Shown here: positions 8,279 through 15,498 of the stretch, piece after piece
How the letters are laid out: every line of letters begins with the position of its first letter
Numbering within the stretch: position 1 is the stretch's first letter
Source of the DNA: a virus
Length of the DNA stretch: 49,414 nt
Virus record (IMG/VR): IMGVR_UViG_3300028829_002092
Coordinates: 1-49,414 of that record
Reading direction: 5' to 3' (one strand)
The notes under the pieces: model-generated
Databases searched by the model: none
Told to the model about the DNA's origin: nothing
Seen by the model: the letters and a program-made list of their open reading frames with translations, nothing else
Program-made: the position numbers and the translations under genes

Positions 8279-9202
8279 ATGAAGAATCAGTTGTGGGTAG
8301 AAAAGTATCGTCCTAAAACAGTAGACGGTTATGTTTTTACTGATGAAAATCAAAAGAATCAAGTAGAAAACTGGATTAGTGAAGGAAGTTTCCCTCATCT
8401 ATTAATGTCAGGTGACCCGGGTACTGGTAAAACAACACTAGCAAAATTGCTTATACATGAGTTGGGTGTTGAAGAATATGATGTGCTAACGATCAATGCT
8501 TCACGTGAGAATGGTATAGACATGCTACGTGAAAAGATCAATGGCTTTGTGCAGACTATGCCGTTTGGCAAGTTCAAGGTGGTGTTGTTAGACGAGGCTG
8601 ACTATTTAACTCAGCCCTCGCAGGCAGCCTTAAGAAATGATATGGAGTCATACCATGAGACTGTAAGATACATTCTCACATGTAATTATGCCCATAAGAT
8701 CATTCCTGCACTTAAGTCTCGTTGTCATCAATATCATATTGCTAAGCCTGATATGACAGAGTTTACTGCAAGAGCGGCAACTGTCTTAGTCACAGAAACT
8801 GTCGAGTTTGAATTAGATGTTTTAGATACATATGTTCGTGCAACTTATCCTGACTTACGTAAGTGTCTCAATCAATTGCAAGTAAACAGCGGCTCTGGCG
8901 CTCTCAGGGCCCCTCAGAGTGAAGGCCAGAGTGAAGATGAACTCTTAGTCGAAGCAACAAACTTGTTTAAAAGCGGTAAATTAATCGAAGCAAGACAACA
9001 ATTGATGCAATATATCGCATTGTATCCTACTAGAATCGAAGATACATATCGTTGGATGTATGATAACTTAGACTTGTTCGGTGCAAGTAATGAAGAACGT
9101 GATGCAAACATCATTGTTATTAGAAATGGTCTTGCTAATCTGCCTTTAGTAGGTATCCCTGAGATATCATTGGCCGCAACTTTAGTTGAGTTGACTTCTT
9201 AA
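8279..9202 (+). CDS. 44: Clamp-loader large subunit, gp44-like AAA+ ATPase
   Basis: A 307-residue AAA+ protein with the start typical of clamp loaders (LWVEKYRPKTVDGYV), Walker A GDPGTGKT (45-52), Walker B VVLLDEAD (101-108) and the SRC arginine-finger motif (147-149). The length is close to T4 gp44 (319). With gp62 it loads gp45 onto primed DNA for gp43. gp45 and gp43 are near the other end of this window; gp62 is not seen here. It has its own consensus promoter after a terminator. One oddity: codons at about 8886-8936, in the linker between the ATPase and the C-terminal collar, are GC-rich and form an inverted repeat. Confidence 0.92.
   Translation: MKNQLWVEKYRPKTVDGYVFTDENQKNQVENWISEGSFPHLLMSGDPGTGKTTLAKLLIHELGVEEYDVLTINASRENGIDMLREKINGFVQTMPFGKFKVVLLDEADYLTQPSQAALRNDMESYHETVRYILTCNYAHKIIPALKSRCHQYHIAKPDMTEFTARAATVLVTETVEFELDVLDTYVRATYPDLRKCLNQLQVNSGSGALRAPQSEGQSEDELLVEATNLFKSGKLIEARQQLMQYIALYPTRIEDTYRWMYDNLDLFGASNEERDANIIVIRNGLANLPLVGIPEISLAATLVELTS
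8893..8931 (+). repeat. GC-rich nested inverted repeat inside gene 44
   Basis: CTCTGGC (8893-8899) pairs perfectly with GCCAGAG (8925-8931). Inside it, CTCTCAGGG (8901-8909) pairs with CCCTCAGAG (8911-8919) with one mismatch. The segment is much more GC-rich than its surroundings and encodes a low-complexity linker (SGSGALRAPQSEGQSED). Confidence 0.55.
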
Positions 9203-9205
9203 CAG

Positions 9206-9213
9206 TATAAATA
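9206..9213 (+). promoter_or_regulatory. T4-type late promoter (perfect TATAAATA), leaderless
   Basis: The exact T4 late -10 sequence lies in the 17-nt gap after gene 44 and ends 6 nt before the ATG at 9220. T4 late transcripts begin about 6 nt after this octamer, so the mRNA would begin at or beside the start codon. Confidence 0.6.
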
Positions 9214-9219
9214 TTCGAT

Positions 9220-9498
9220 ATGAGATACTTATTAATACAATACATTCGCAAACCAAACGGTCAGATAGACGAATTGGTGCAAACTTCACGTAAACTTAAG
9301 AAGTCAGACATGAACACAAAAAATGTGATTATGGACTATTCTGATAATTCTATTCAAAAATGTGTTATTGAAGGTAACAACCATGATACTACATTTGAGC
9401 AGATGTCTACTTACTACAAAAGAATCTATCCTAAACTAATTGAGCAACTTGAAAAAGAAGCACCAATTGAAAAGAAAGTTAAAAAGAAAAAGACTTAA
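9220..9498 (+). CDS. Small basic protein of unknown function
   Basis: A 92-residue protein that begins MRYLLIQYIRKPNGQIDE and looks like a small alpha/beta domain, ending in a Lys-rich tail (KKVKKKKT). It is separated from gene 44 by 17 nt but has its own late-type -10 directly before the ATG, so it can be expressed apart from gene 44. It is followed by a strong terminator. No family is recognised; it does not resemble gp62. Confidence 0.6.
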   Translation: MRYLLIQYIRKPNGQIDELVQTSRKLKKSDMNTKNVIMDYSDNSIQKCVIEGNNHDTTFEQMSTYYKRIYPKLIEQLEKEAPIEKKVKKKKT

Positions 9499-9541
9499 TT
9501 AAACTAGAAAGACCTTTTAGGGGCAAAATCTTAAGTCAGGC

Positions 9542-9569
9542 GAAAGGGTCTTATCGACCCTTTCTTTTT
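9542..9569 (+). terminator. Rho-independent terminator
   Basis: A perfect 9-bp stem GAAAGGGTC/GACCCTTTC (9542-9550 with 9556-9564), loop TTATC, then TTTTT. It ends the plus-strand unit and lies 22 nt beyond the stop of the convergent phoH gene. Confidence 0.85.
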
Positions 9570-9590
9570 GGTTTATATGGACCTATGAAA

Positions 9591-10376
9591 TTATTGATAC
9601 ATCTTTAGTACGTGTTCAATAATCTTGTGTCTCCGTATGTCTTTTCGATCAAAAGTACATGCTGTCATACCTGGTACTTTGTGTAGATCGATTCGTTCTT
9701 GCAAGTCGAGGAGCCCATTATCATGTGTTCTTCGGTCAGTCTGTTCAACGTCACCATTGATTATGATTTTGCTCCCTTCTGCAATCCTAGTCATTAACAT
9801 TTTTATTTGTGACGGTGTTGCGTTCTGAGCCTCATCTAATATAATCCATGAATGCTTGAAGTTTCTGCCTCGGCAAAATGCTAAAGGTGTTATTTCTATG
9901 ATTTGTTCCTTTAACATGTATTCGATTTCATTCTGTGAATAATATTCACGTACCACATCGAATAAAGGTCTTACCCACGGTTCCATTTTTGAGTTTAAGT
10001 CGCCAGGAAGAAAACCATGTTTTTCATCATCTACAGCCACAGCAGGGCGTGTTAATAATATCTTATCACATTGACCCGATCTTAATGCTCTCATTGCCGC
10101 CAACATTGCTAAGTAGGTTTTACCTGTTCCAGCAGGGCCACTAGCCATAACGATATCTATTTCAGGGTCATTTAATGCTATAATATATTTTTCCTGATTT
10201 ATGCTCTGGGGCACTAATTCGATTGGTCTACGTGACTGTTGCTTTTTTCTATACTTGCTAAAGTCGATGGATTTTGAGGAGTTCATGTAGAACGTGTCCT
10301 CGGCTGAGTGTTGTGTTTCCCTGTGTCTGTATGGTTCATGTTTTTTCCTTAATGCGCCTGTTTTGCGTTTACTCAT
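9591..10376 (-). CDS. phoH: PhoH-like P-loop ATPase
   Basis: A 261-residue protein with the PhoH family layout: Walker A GPAGTGKT (80-87), the conserved LLTRPAV segment (~107-113), GFLPGDL (~121-127) and Walker B WIILDEAQNA (~177-186), plus a late GDVEQTD. PhoH2-type proteins have RNA helicase/RNase-like activity; in marine phages phoH is frequent and its role is unsettled. The N-terminal ~60 residues are basic (TGALRKKHEPYRHR) and probably flexible. It is the only minus-strand gene in the first 35 kb. AGGA lies upstream of the ATG. Confidence 0.9.
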   Translation of the reverse strand: MSKRKTGALRKKHEPYRHRETQHSAEDTFYMNSSKSIDFSKYRKKQQSRRPIELVPQSINQEKYIIALNDPEIDIVMASGPAGTGKTYLAMLAAMRALRSGQCDKILLTRPAVAVDDEKHGFLPGDLNSKMEPWVRPLFDVVREYYSQNEIEYMLKEQIIEITPLAFCRGRNFKHSWIILDEAQNATPSQIKMLMTRIAEGSKIIINGDVEQTDRRTHDNGLLDLQERIDLHKVPGMTACTFDRKDIRRHKIIEHVLKMYQ

Positions 10377-10403
10377 ATATAATTCCTATATTTTAAAATG
10401 AAT

Positions 10404-10421
10404 TGAGAAATTGTTTTCTCA
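10404..10421. repeat. Inverted repeat upstream of phoH
   Basis: TGAGAAA (10404-10410) and TTTCTCA (10415-10421) form a perfect 7-bp dyad with a TTGT loop. It lies about 28 nt before the phoH start codon on the minus strand, within its promoter or 5' leader. It may be an operator or an RNA hairpin; no other evidence. Confidence 0.35.
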
Positions 10422-10481
10422 TTAAATACTTACCGGATTTAGGTGAGTAAAGACTCAGTGGATGAGGAATTGCTGTTTTAT

Positions 10482-10489
10482 GATAAATA
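10482..10489 (+). promoter_or_regulatory. Second GATAAATA late-type element
   Basis: TGATAAATACTAGCA here is nearly the same as AGATAAATACTAGTA 55 nt downstream, so the region before 10550 holds two tandem late-type promoters. This one would give a leader of about 60 nt. Confidence 0.4.
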
Positions 10490-10536
10490 CTAGCACCAGA
10501 AGAACAGATCGTAAAATTCTTTTGCACTTCCATTAA

Positions 10537-10544
10537 GATAAATA
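10537..10544 (+). promoter_or_regulatory. Late-type promoter (GATAAATA), leaderless
   Basis: GATAAATA followed by exactly 5 nt (CTAGT) and the ATG at 10550. No Shine-Dalgarno is present. This is the same arrangement as at 34286 and, on the minus strand, at 41298. Confidence 0.6.
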
Positions 10545-10549
10545 CTAGT

Positions 10550-11185
10550 ATGACTAAAGCAATTACAGGTGACGCACTTGCTTCCAAACAAGCAAACACA
10601 TTCTTTAAGGACATTGATTTCGTCAGTATAGTAGATACTATTAAAAATATCTATATGTCTGATGGTTCAATGAATACTCTGCTGGATTTTGAAAGAGTTT
10701 TAGATGAAGCAGATATCTATGCTTATAGAAATTGGATCAACGGCGAATTAGTTCAAGGACCCGATGTAGGACGTTACTCATGTAAATGTACCTTTATGTG
10801 GCCTTATAAATTAATGCCTGATCCAAGAGCAACTCTAAGACTTGCAACGATTGGTTGCAATGTTAAAATGATGAAATCTAAGATCGAAGTTCCTGTTGCA
10901 GTCACATCATACGAAGACTTTCAATCAGGAAGTCGTTATCCTAAAATGCAAGAGAATCAAGTTTGGTTTATGCAAATCGAAATACCTTTTGAATTAATGG
11001 ATGACATCAAAGAAGGTAGTGTTGACATTGCAGAAGACACAATCGATCTATCAGAAATTGAAGATGCATATGATAATGATTTAGAGCAAACAAAATCAGA
11101 AGACGATGCAGGCGCAGACGATATGATGGCAGCCGATGATGTTACAATGGATACATCTGCTGATTCAGGGGCATTTCAAATCTAA
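10550..11185 (+). CDS. Conserved-type phage protein, function unknown
   Basis: A 211-residue protein. Residues ~1-150 look globular, with LMPDPRATLRLATIGC around the middle; the last ~60 are acidic and disordered (many Asp, Glu, Met). The stop overlaps the next ATG (TAATG at 11183-11187), so it is coupled to the gene at 11185. Similar paired genes occur in T4-like marine phages without an assigned role (from memory). The late-type promoter suggests a virion or assembly protein. It follows no known gp62 pattern. Confidence 0.6.
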   Translation: MTKAITGDALASKQANTFFKDIDFVSIVDTIKNIYMSDGSMNTLLDFERVLDEADIYAYRNWINGELVQGPDVGRYSCKCTFMWPYKLMPDPRATLRLATIGCNVKMMKSKIEVPVAVTSYEDFQSGSRYPKMQENQVWFMQIEIPFELMDDIKEGSVDIAEDTIDLSEIEDAYDNDLEQTKSEDDAGADDMMAADDVTMDTSADSGAFQI

Positions 11186-11733
11186 TGACTATTCTATCTG
11201 AAAGTTTAAACTACTTAGACATGGAAAATCAAGTTATTCCTGTTGTATCTGTAGATGAGTATGCCGCTAAAATGGGTACTGATAAAGATATCGTTACAGT
11301 AACTTTTATGGTTAAATCAAAACTAGTCGCAGAAGATTTAGTAACATGGTTTGAAAGAGGTTATGACTATATTTTAGATGCAAGTATTTCAGATGGGGAA
11401 CTGTCGCCTAACAAATGGTTAGTATTTGTTGAAATGGAAAGACGTTCATGGGTAGCACGTAGACTAATGGGCTTGTTAAAAGATTTACAAACGTTAACAG
11501 GTATGGCTCCTGAAGAATACACTTTAAACATTGATACTGAAGAATACCCAATGGAACTAGAGATTATGAAACAAAAAATTATCTTAAACCCGGCCAAATA
11601 CGAAATCGAAAAAGAAGATACAGTTGACGAAGAACTCAATGAAATGAGACTCAAAGCAGGTTTAGATCATAAAGAATCTGACACACCTAAAGACGAATAC
11701 ATTAAATCACTTCAAGCAACTGCCGGCATTTAA
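11185..11733 (+). CDS. Conserved-type phage protein, function unknown
   Basis: A 182-residue acidic protein, probably alpha/beta in the first ~130 residues, with a charged helical C-terminus (VDEELNEMRLKAGLDHKE). Translationally coupled to the gene before it by a one-base overlap. No enzyme motif or membrane segment is seen. Its 3' end overlaps the box upstream of the dnaJ promoter: the stop codon lies inside AACGGGCAAAT. Confidence 0.6.
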   Translation: MTILSESLNYLDMENQVIPVVSVDEYAAKMGTDKDIVTVTFMVKSKLVAEDLVTWFERGYDYILDASISDGELSPNKWLVFVEMERRSWVARRLMGLLKDLQTLTGMAPEEYTLNIDTEEYPMELEIMKQKIILNPAKYEIEKEDTVDEELNEMRLKAGLDHKESDTPKDEYIKSLQATAGI

Positions 11734-11776
11734 CGGGCAAATTACTGTTGACTTTCATACGTATGGCTGTTATAAT
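11732..11776 (+). promoter_or_regulatory. Strong sigma70-type promoter of dnaJ with upstream box, leaderless
   Basis: TTGACT (11748-11753), 17-bp spacer, TATAAT (11771-11776). The ATG of dnaJ is 5 nt after the -10, with no Shine-Dalgarno. AACGGGCAAAT (11732-11742) lies 5 nt upstream of the -35; nearly the same box occurs before the promoters at 42388 and 49074. Confidence 0.75.
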
Positions 11777-11781
11777 ATAGC

Positions 11782-12600
11782 ATGGACCATTATCAAACAT
11801 TAGGTGTGTCACCTCAGGCCGATCAAAAAGAAATCAAACTAGCATATCGTAAACTAGCGGGCAAACATCATCCAGACAAAGGCGGTAATGAAGAAGAATT
11901 TAAAAAAGTTCAAAAAGCATATGAGACTTTAAGTGATCCGCAACAACGCAATCAGTATGATAATCCTAATCCGTTTGGTAGAGGACAAAGTCCGTTCGGT
12001 GATGGAAGTCCATTCAATGATATATTCGGAGATATATTTGGTCAACGTAGACAACGGCCGCAACCGCAACCGATTTATAGAACACAGTTAAATGTTACTT
12101 TACGTCAAGCATACACGGGCGACACTCAAACATTAGAATTAAATACACCCCAAGGTAAAAAAGTAGTACAAGTTAATATACCGCAAGGTGTGCAAACTGG
12201 ACAACAAACAAGATATGATAATCTTGTCCAACAAGGCACCTCTTTAATTATTGATTTTCATGTAATGAATGATTCATGGTTTGAAAGAGTAGGACACAAT
12301 TTAGTATGTCAACACAATATTTCTGTATTGGATTTAATCGTAGGAACTACATTTAATTTTACTACTATTTCTAGTAAAATATTAAAAGTGACAGTAAAGC
12401 CCGGGACAAATCCAGGCACACAAATTAAATTATCAGGACAAGGTATGCCAATTGCTGATCGAAGAGGTCCTAATTATAGTTCTAGTAAGTGCGGTGACCA
12501 AATAATCTTGCTTAATGGTATAGTACCAGATACAATAGAGCAAGGTATCATTGACTCAATTAAGAAATATAAAGATATTCAAGACCTGAAGCAAAACTAA
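11782..12600 (+). CDS. dnaJ: DnaJ-like co-chaperone without zinc finger (type II/CbpA-like)
   Basis: A 272-residue Hsp40. Residues 1-62 are a J domain with the essential HPD at 30-32 (KHHPDKGG), which stimulates DnaK ATPase. A Gly/Phe-rich linker follows (~70-95: FGRGQSPFGDGSPF), then two C-terminal beta-barrel substrate domains (TLRQAYTGDTQTLEL; VKPGTNPGTQIKLSGQGMP). The CxxCxGxG zinc repeats of type I DnaJ are absent, so it is of the CbpA type. Next gene is ClpA, and GroES lies 4 kb upstream, which suggests a phage protein-quality set working with host DnaK. The ATG directly follows the -10, predicting a leaderless mRNA. Confidence 0.9.
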   Translation: MDHYQTLGVSPQADQKEIKLAYRKLAGKHHPDKGGNEEEFKKVQKAYETLSDPQQRNQYDNPNPFGRGQSPFGDGSPFNDIFGDIFGQRRQRPQPQPIYRTQLNVTLRQAYTGDTQTLELNTPQGKKVVQVNIPQGVQTGQQTRYDNLVQQGTSLIIDFHVMNDSWFERVGHNLVCQHNISVLDLIVGTTFNFTTISSKILKVTVKPGTNPGTQIKLSGQGMPIADRRGPNYSSSKCGDQIILLNGIVPDTIEQGIIDSIKKYKDIQDLKQN

Positions 12601-12626
12601 ATAATATTATATAGAGGAAAAAACAT

Positions 12627-14909
12627 TTGAACACATCACCAGAAATTGAAAATATAATCTCTAGGGCAATTGAAACTGCAAAGTCCTATAATCACCAGTA
12701 TGTTACTATTGAGCATTTACTTCATGCATTAATAACACATCAACCATTTAAAAAAGTATTAAATCAATTCAATGTTGATACTGATTTAATGATTGGTGAA
12801 GTAGAATCATATCTAAATGGACTACATGCTATTGAGTCTAAAGATCCTGAGTGTGTACCTAAGAAAACTAATTCATTAGAACGTGTAATGAATAGAGGTG
12901 TTACACAAGTATTGTTTACTGGACGTAGACAAGTTACTACTATGGATCTATATCTATCGATTGCTACTGAGGGTAATACCCATGCACATTATTTCTTATT
13001 AAAGTATGGCGTGAATAAAACTCAGTTTATTGAATTTTGGCAAAAAAATTATAAACATCAGGATAGTCAAAACATTAGTTCTGATCAAGCAGACGATATT
13101 TTAGCAGAGTATACAACGAATTTAACTCAGATGGCTAGAGACGATAAACTAGAACCTGTCATAGGACGTGTAAGTGAGATTGATGATATTATTAATGTTC
13201 TAGCAAAACGTTTTAAAGCAAATGTATTGATGGTAGGCGATCCGGGTGTTGGTAAAACTGCAATCGCAGAAGGCATTGCATCAGCAGTTGTTAACAAAGA
13301 AGTACCTGAATTCTTAGACGGACATGAAGTCTATTCATTAGAGATTGGTAACTTACTTGCTGGATCAAAGTATCGTGGTGAGTTTGAAGAAAAAGTTAAA
13401 GAAGTCATTATGGCTTTAGAAGTTAAAAAGAATTGTATTTTGTTCATTGATGAAGCACATACAATGGGCGGAGCTGGATCAACATCTAATGGATCAGTTG
13501 ATTTTGCAAATATGATTAAGCCTGCTATTACTAAAGGTACACTTAAAGTTATTGCATCAACAACATGGGAAGAATACTACGAATCATTTGAGAAAGACAG
13601 AGCCCTCATGCGTAGATTCTATCGTGTAACAGTTGATGAACCTTCACATGATACTACAGTTAGAATTTTACGTGGCTTATCAGAAAGATTAAATGACTTC
13701 CATGAAGTTAATATTACAGAAGATGCAATCGAAGCCGCAGTAGAAATGGCTGACAGATACATACATGAAAGAAAAAATCCAGACAAGTCTATTGATTTAC
13801 TTGATGCCGCATGTGCAAAGCAACGTGTAGCAGAAAACAAAGGTGTTGATATTACTAAGACATTGATTTTTGATCAAGTAGAGAAGTTCACAGGCGTCCC
13901 TGCTGATAAATTAAAAGGGGACAACGTAGATCGTATCACTAACTTAGACGTTAATGTTAAGAGTAAGTTGTATGGTCAAGATGATGTAGTTGATAACGTA
14001 ATCGAAAGAGTTTATGTATCGTTTGCAGGAATCGGCAACGAAACTAAACCTATTGCGAGTTTCTTATTTTTAGGACCGACAGGCACGGGAAAAACAGAAT
14101 TGGCTAAACTGCTGTCTAGTAATTTAGATATGCCACTACTCAAATACGATATGTCCGAGTATTCTGAGAAGCATAGTGTAAGCAGTTTGATAGGACCTCC
14201 CCCGGGTTATGTAGGATTCAGTGATTCACAAGTACAAGGCGGACGTTTAATATCAGACTTAAGTAAGCAACCTCATTCAATCATGTTGTTTGATGAAGTT
14301 GAGAAAGCACATCCTGATATCTTTAATATCTTCTTACAAATGTTAGACGAAGGTACGATTACTGGGTCTAATGGTAAGCAAGTATCATGTAAGAACTGTT
14401 TAATCATTCTAACATCTAACTTAGGTAGTGCAGACGGCGAACGTTCAAACATTGGATTCGGTGATACAGACAAAGTAGGCGAAGATGAAAAAGCAATGAA
14501 GAACTTCTTCAAGCCAGAGTTTAGAAATAGACTTGACATGGTTTGTAAGTTTGGTAAACTTGATCAACTATCTGTTAAAAAGATTGTTGTTAAATTTGTT
14601 GCTGACCTACAAAAAGCACTTATTGAAAAACACAACATCACTCTTAACTTTAGTGAAGATGCTATCGATCATTTAGCAGATGTAGGATATGATTCTAAGT
14701 TGGGTGCAAGACCACTAGCAAGAAAGATCGATGAACTTATTAGAGTACCTCTAAGTAAGAAGATTCTATTTGAGCAAATTAAAGATGCAAATGTTATGTG
14801 TCTGATTGATGAATCTACAGGCAATATTGATTTTGCCTCAACTCAGAAGCAGACTGCTCAAGTAGGTGATGATGGTATTATTGAAGTAGAGAATACAGAC
14901 TCGCCATAA
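12627..14909 (+). CDS. clpA: ClpA-like AAA+ unfoldase (TTG start)
   Basis: A 760-residue protein, near the length of E. coli ClpA (758). It has an N domain (1-~150, double Clp_N repeat: IETAKSYNHQYVTIEHLLHAL), AAA-1 with Walker A GDPGVGKT (204-211) and ILFIDEAHT, and AAA-2 with Walker A GPTGTGKT (483-490) and IMLFDEVEKAH. There is no ClpB-type middle domain. In D2 the tripeptide I609-G610-F611 sits where ClpA has IGL and ClpX has IGF, the loop that docks on ClpP. So it may hand proteins to host ClpP. TTG is the only sensible start: GAGGAAAA lies upstream and the next Met is inside the N domain. The gene is 26 nt after dnaJ. Confidence 0.92.
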   Translation: MNTSPEIENIISRAIETAKSYNHQYVTIEHLLHALITHQPFKKVLNQFNVDTDLMIGEVESYLNGLHAIESKDPECVPKKTNSLERVMNRGVTQVLFTGRRQVTTMDLYLSIATEGNTHAHYFLLKYGVNKTQFIEFWQKNYKHQDSQNISSDQADDILAEYTTNLTQMARDDKLEPVIGRVSEIDDIINVLAKRFKANVLMVGDPGVGKTAIAEGIASAVVNKEVPEFLDGHEVYSLEIGNLLAGSKYRGEFEEKVKEVIMALEVKKNCILFIDEAHTMGGAGSTSNGSVDFANMIKPAITKGTLKVIASTTWEEYYESFEKDRALMRRFYRVTVDEPSHDTTVRILRGLSERLNDFHEVNITEDAIEAAVEMADRYIHERKNPDKSIDLLDAACAKQRVAENKGVDITKTLIFDQVEKFTGVPADKLKGDNVDRITNLDVNVKSKLYGQDDVVDNVIERVYVSFAGIGNETKPIASFLFLGPTGTGKTELAKLLSSNLDMPLLKYDMSEYSEKHSVSSLIGPPPGYVGFSDSQVQGGRLISDLSKQPHSIMLFDEVEKAHPDIFNIFLQMLDEGTITGSNGKQVSCKNCLIILTSNLGSADGERSNIGFGDTDKVGEDEKAMKNFFKPEFRNRLDMVCKFGKLDQLSVKKIVVKFVADLQKALIEKHNITLNFSEDAIDHLADVGYDSKLGARPLARKIDELIRVPLSKKILFEQIKDANVMCLIDESTGNIDFASTQKQTAQVGDDGIIEVENTDSP

Positions 14910-14931
14910 TCTTAACTACAGACTATATAAG

Positions 14932-14939
14932 CATAAATA
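14932..14939 (+). promoter_or_regulatory. Late-type promoter (CATAAATA)
   Basis: CATAAATACTCTAA differs from the T4 late octamer at the first base. It lies 22 nt before the ATG at 14962, leaving a short leader with a CGGAG ribosome site. Confidence 0.5.
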
Positions 14940-14961
14940 CTCTAATAACACGGAGATAATT

Positions 14962-15126
14962 ATGGCTAAGATAGTCGAAGACATGGTCGCAATCAAGTTA
15001 AGCAAAATCGCAAAAGATGATGCTCCTGATTCACCAATCATAACTGATGAAATCGCATCACAATTAGAAGCAGTTGCACAAGAGTTAGTTGGCGAAGCAG
15101 TTATTGTAGAATTAGTAAGGGGATAA
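14962..15126 (+). CDS. Small conserved-type protein (54 residues)
   Basis: A 54-residue acidic protein (begins MAKIVEDMVAIKLSKIAKDD). Support for it being real: a late-type promoter and CGGAG ribosome site upstream, a stop 2 nt before the next ATG, and codon use like its neighbours. Very similar small proteins, with the pattern MAKIVED-V-IKLSK and a C-terminal AQELVG, occur in T4-like marine phages (from memory). Function unknown. Confidence 0.65.
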   Translation: MAKIVEDMVAIKLSKIAKDDAPDSPIITDEIASQLEAVAQELVGEAVIVELVRG

Positions 15127-15128
15127 TA

Positions 15129-15497
15129 ATGTCACAATCAACAATTTTAACATTATTGCCACAGACACCATATAACAATGATGGTACTGGTAATGCATAT
15201 AGTGTAACTGGTAATTCAGTTCAGGCAGCCGGATACATTTTAGGTGGTCAAGACCTACAAACATTAACATATAACTTCTCAGAAGTTACAGGTAATCTTA
15301 TAATAGAAGGAACATTAGCATCAACTCCTGCTGACGGAGATTGGTTTGAAGTTTTTCATACAACAGCAAACAATGCATCTAATGTAAATTCAAATACAAA
15401 TACCTATACGAATATTACAGGCAACTTTACATATATGAGAGCAAAACTTGAAGCCTTCAATAACGGTGTAGTCCAATACGTAAAGATTAGTTACTAA
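15129..15497 (+). CDS. Small beta-rich protein, possibly virion structural
   Basis: A 122-residue protein rich in Thr, Asn, Gly and Tyr, with alternating hydrophobic strands and no Cys, Trp-poor. Composition resembles the fibre proteins at the start of the window. It lies 2 nt after the 54-residue gene and 1 nt before the nucleotidyltransferase gene, so it belongs to a late operon starting at 14932. No recognised domain; a small capsid-decoration or head-tail protein is possible. Confidence 0.6.
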   Translation: MSQSTILTLLPQTPYNNDGTGNAYSVTGNSVQAAGYILGGQDLQTLTYNFSEVTGNLIIEGTLASTPADGDWFEVFHTTANNASNVNSNTNTYTNITGNFTYMRAKLEAFNNGVVQYVKISY

Positions 15498-15498
15498 C

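Noticed and set aside
8893-8931. Rho-independent terminator inside gene 44
   Set aside because: The hairpin is strong but is not followed by a T run, and it lies in an intact coding frame.
10393-10614. Minus-strand open frame of 73 codons overlapping the start of the 10550 gene
   Set aside because: It runs over the tandem late-type promoters and antisense to the N-terminus of a better supported gene, and has no ribosome site or family likeness.
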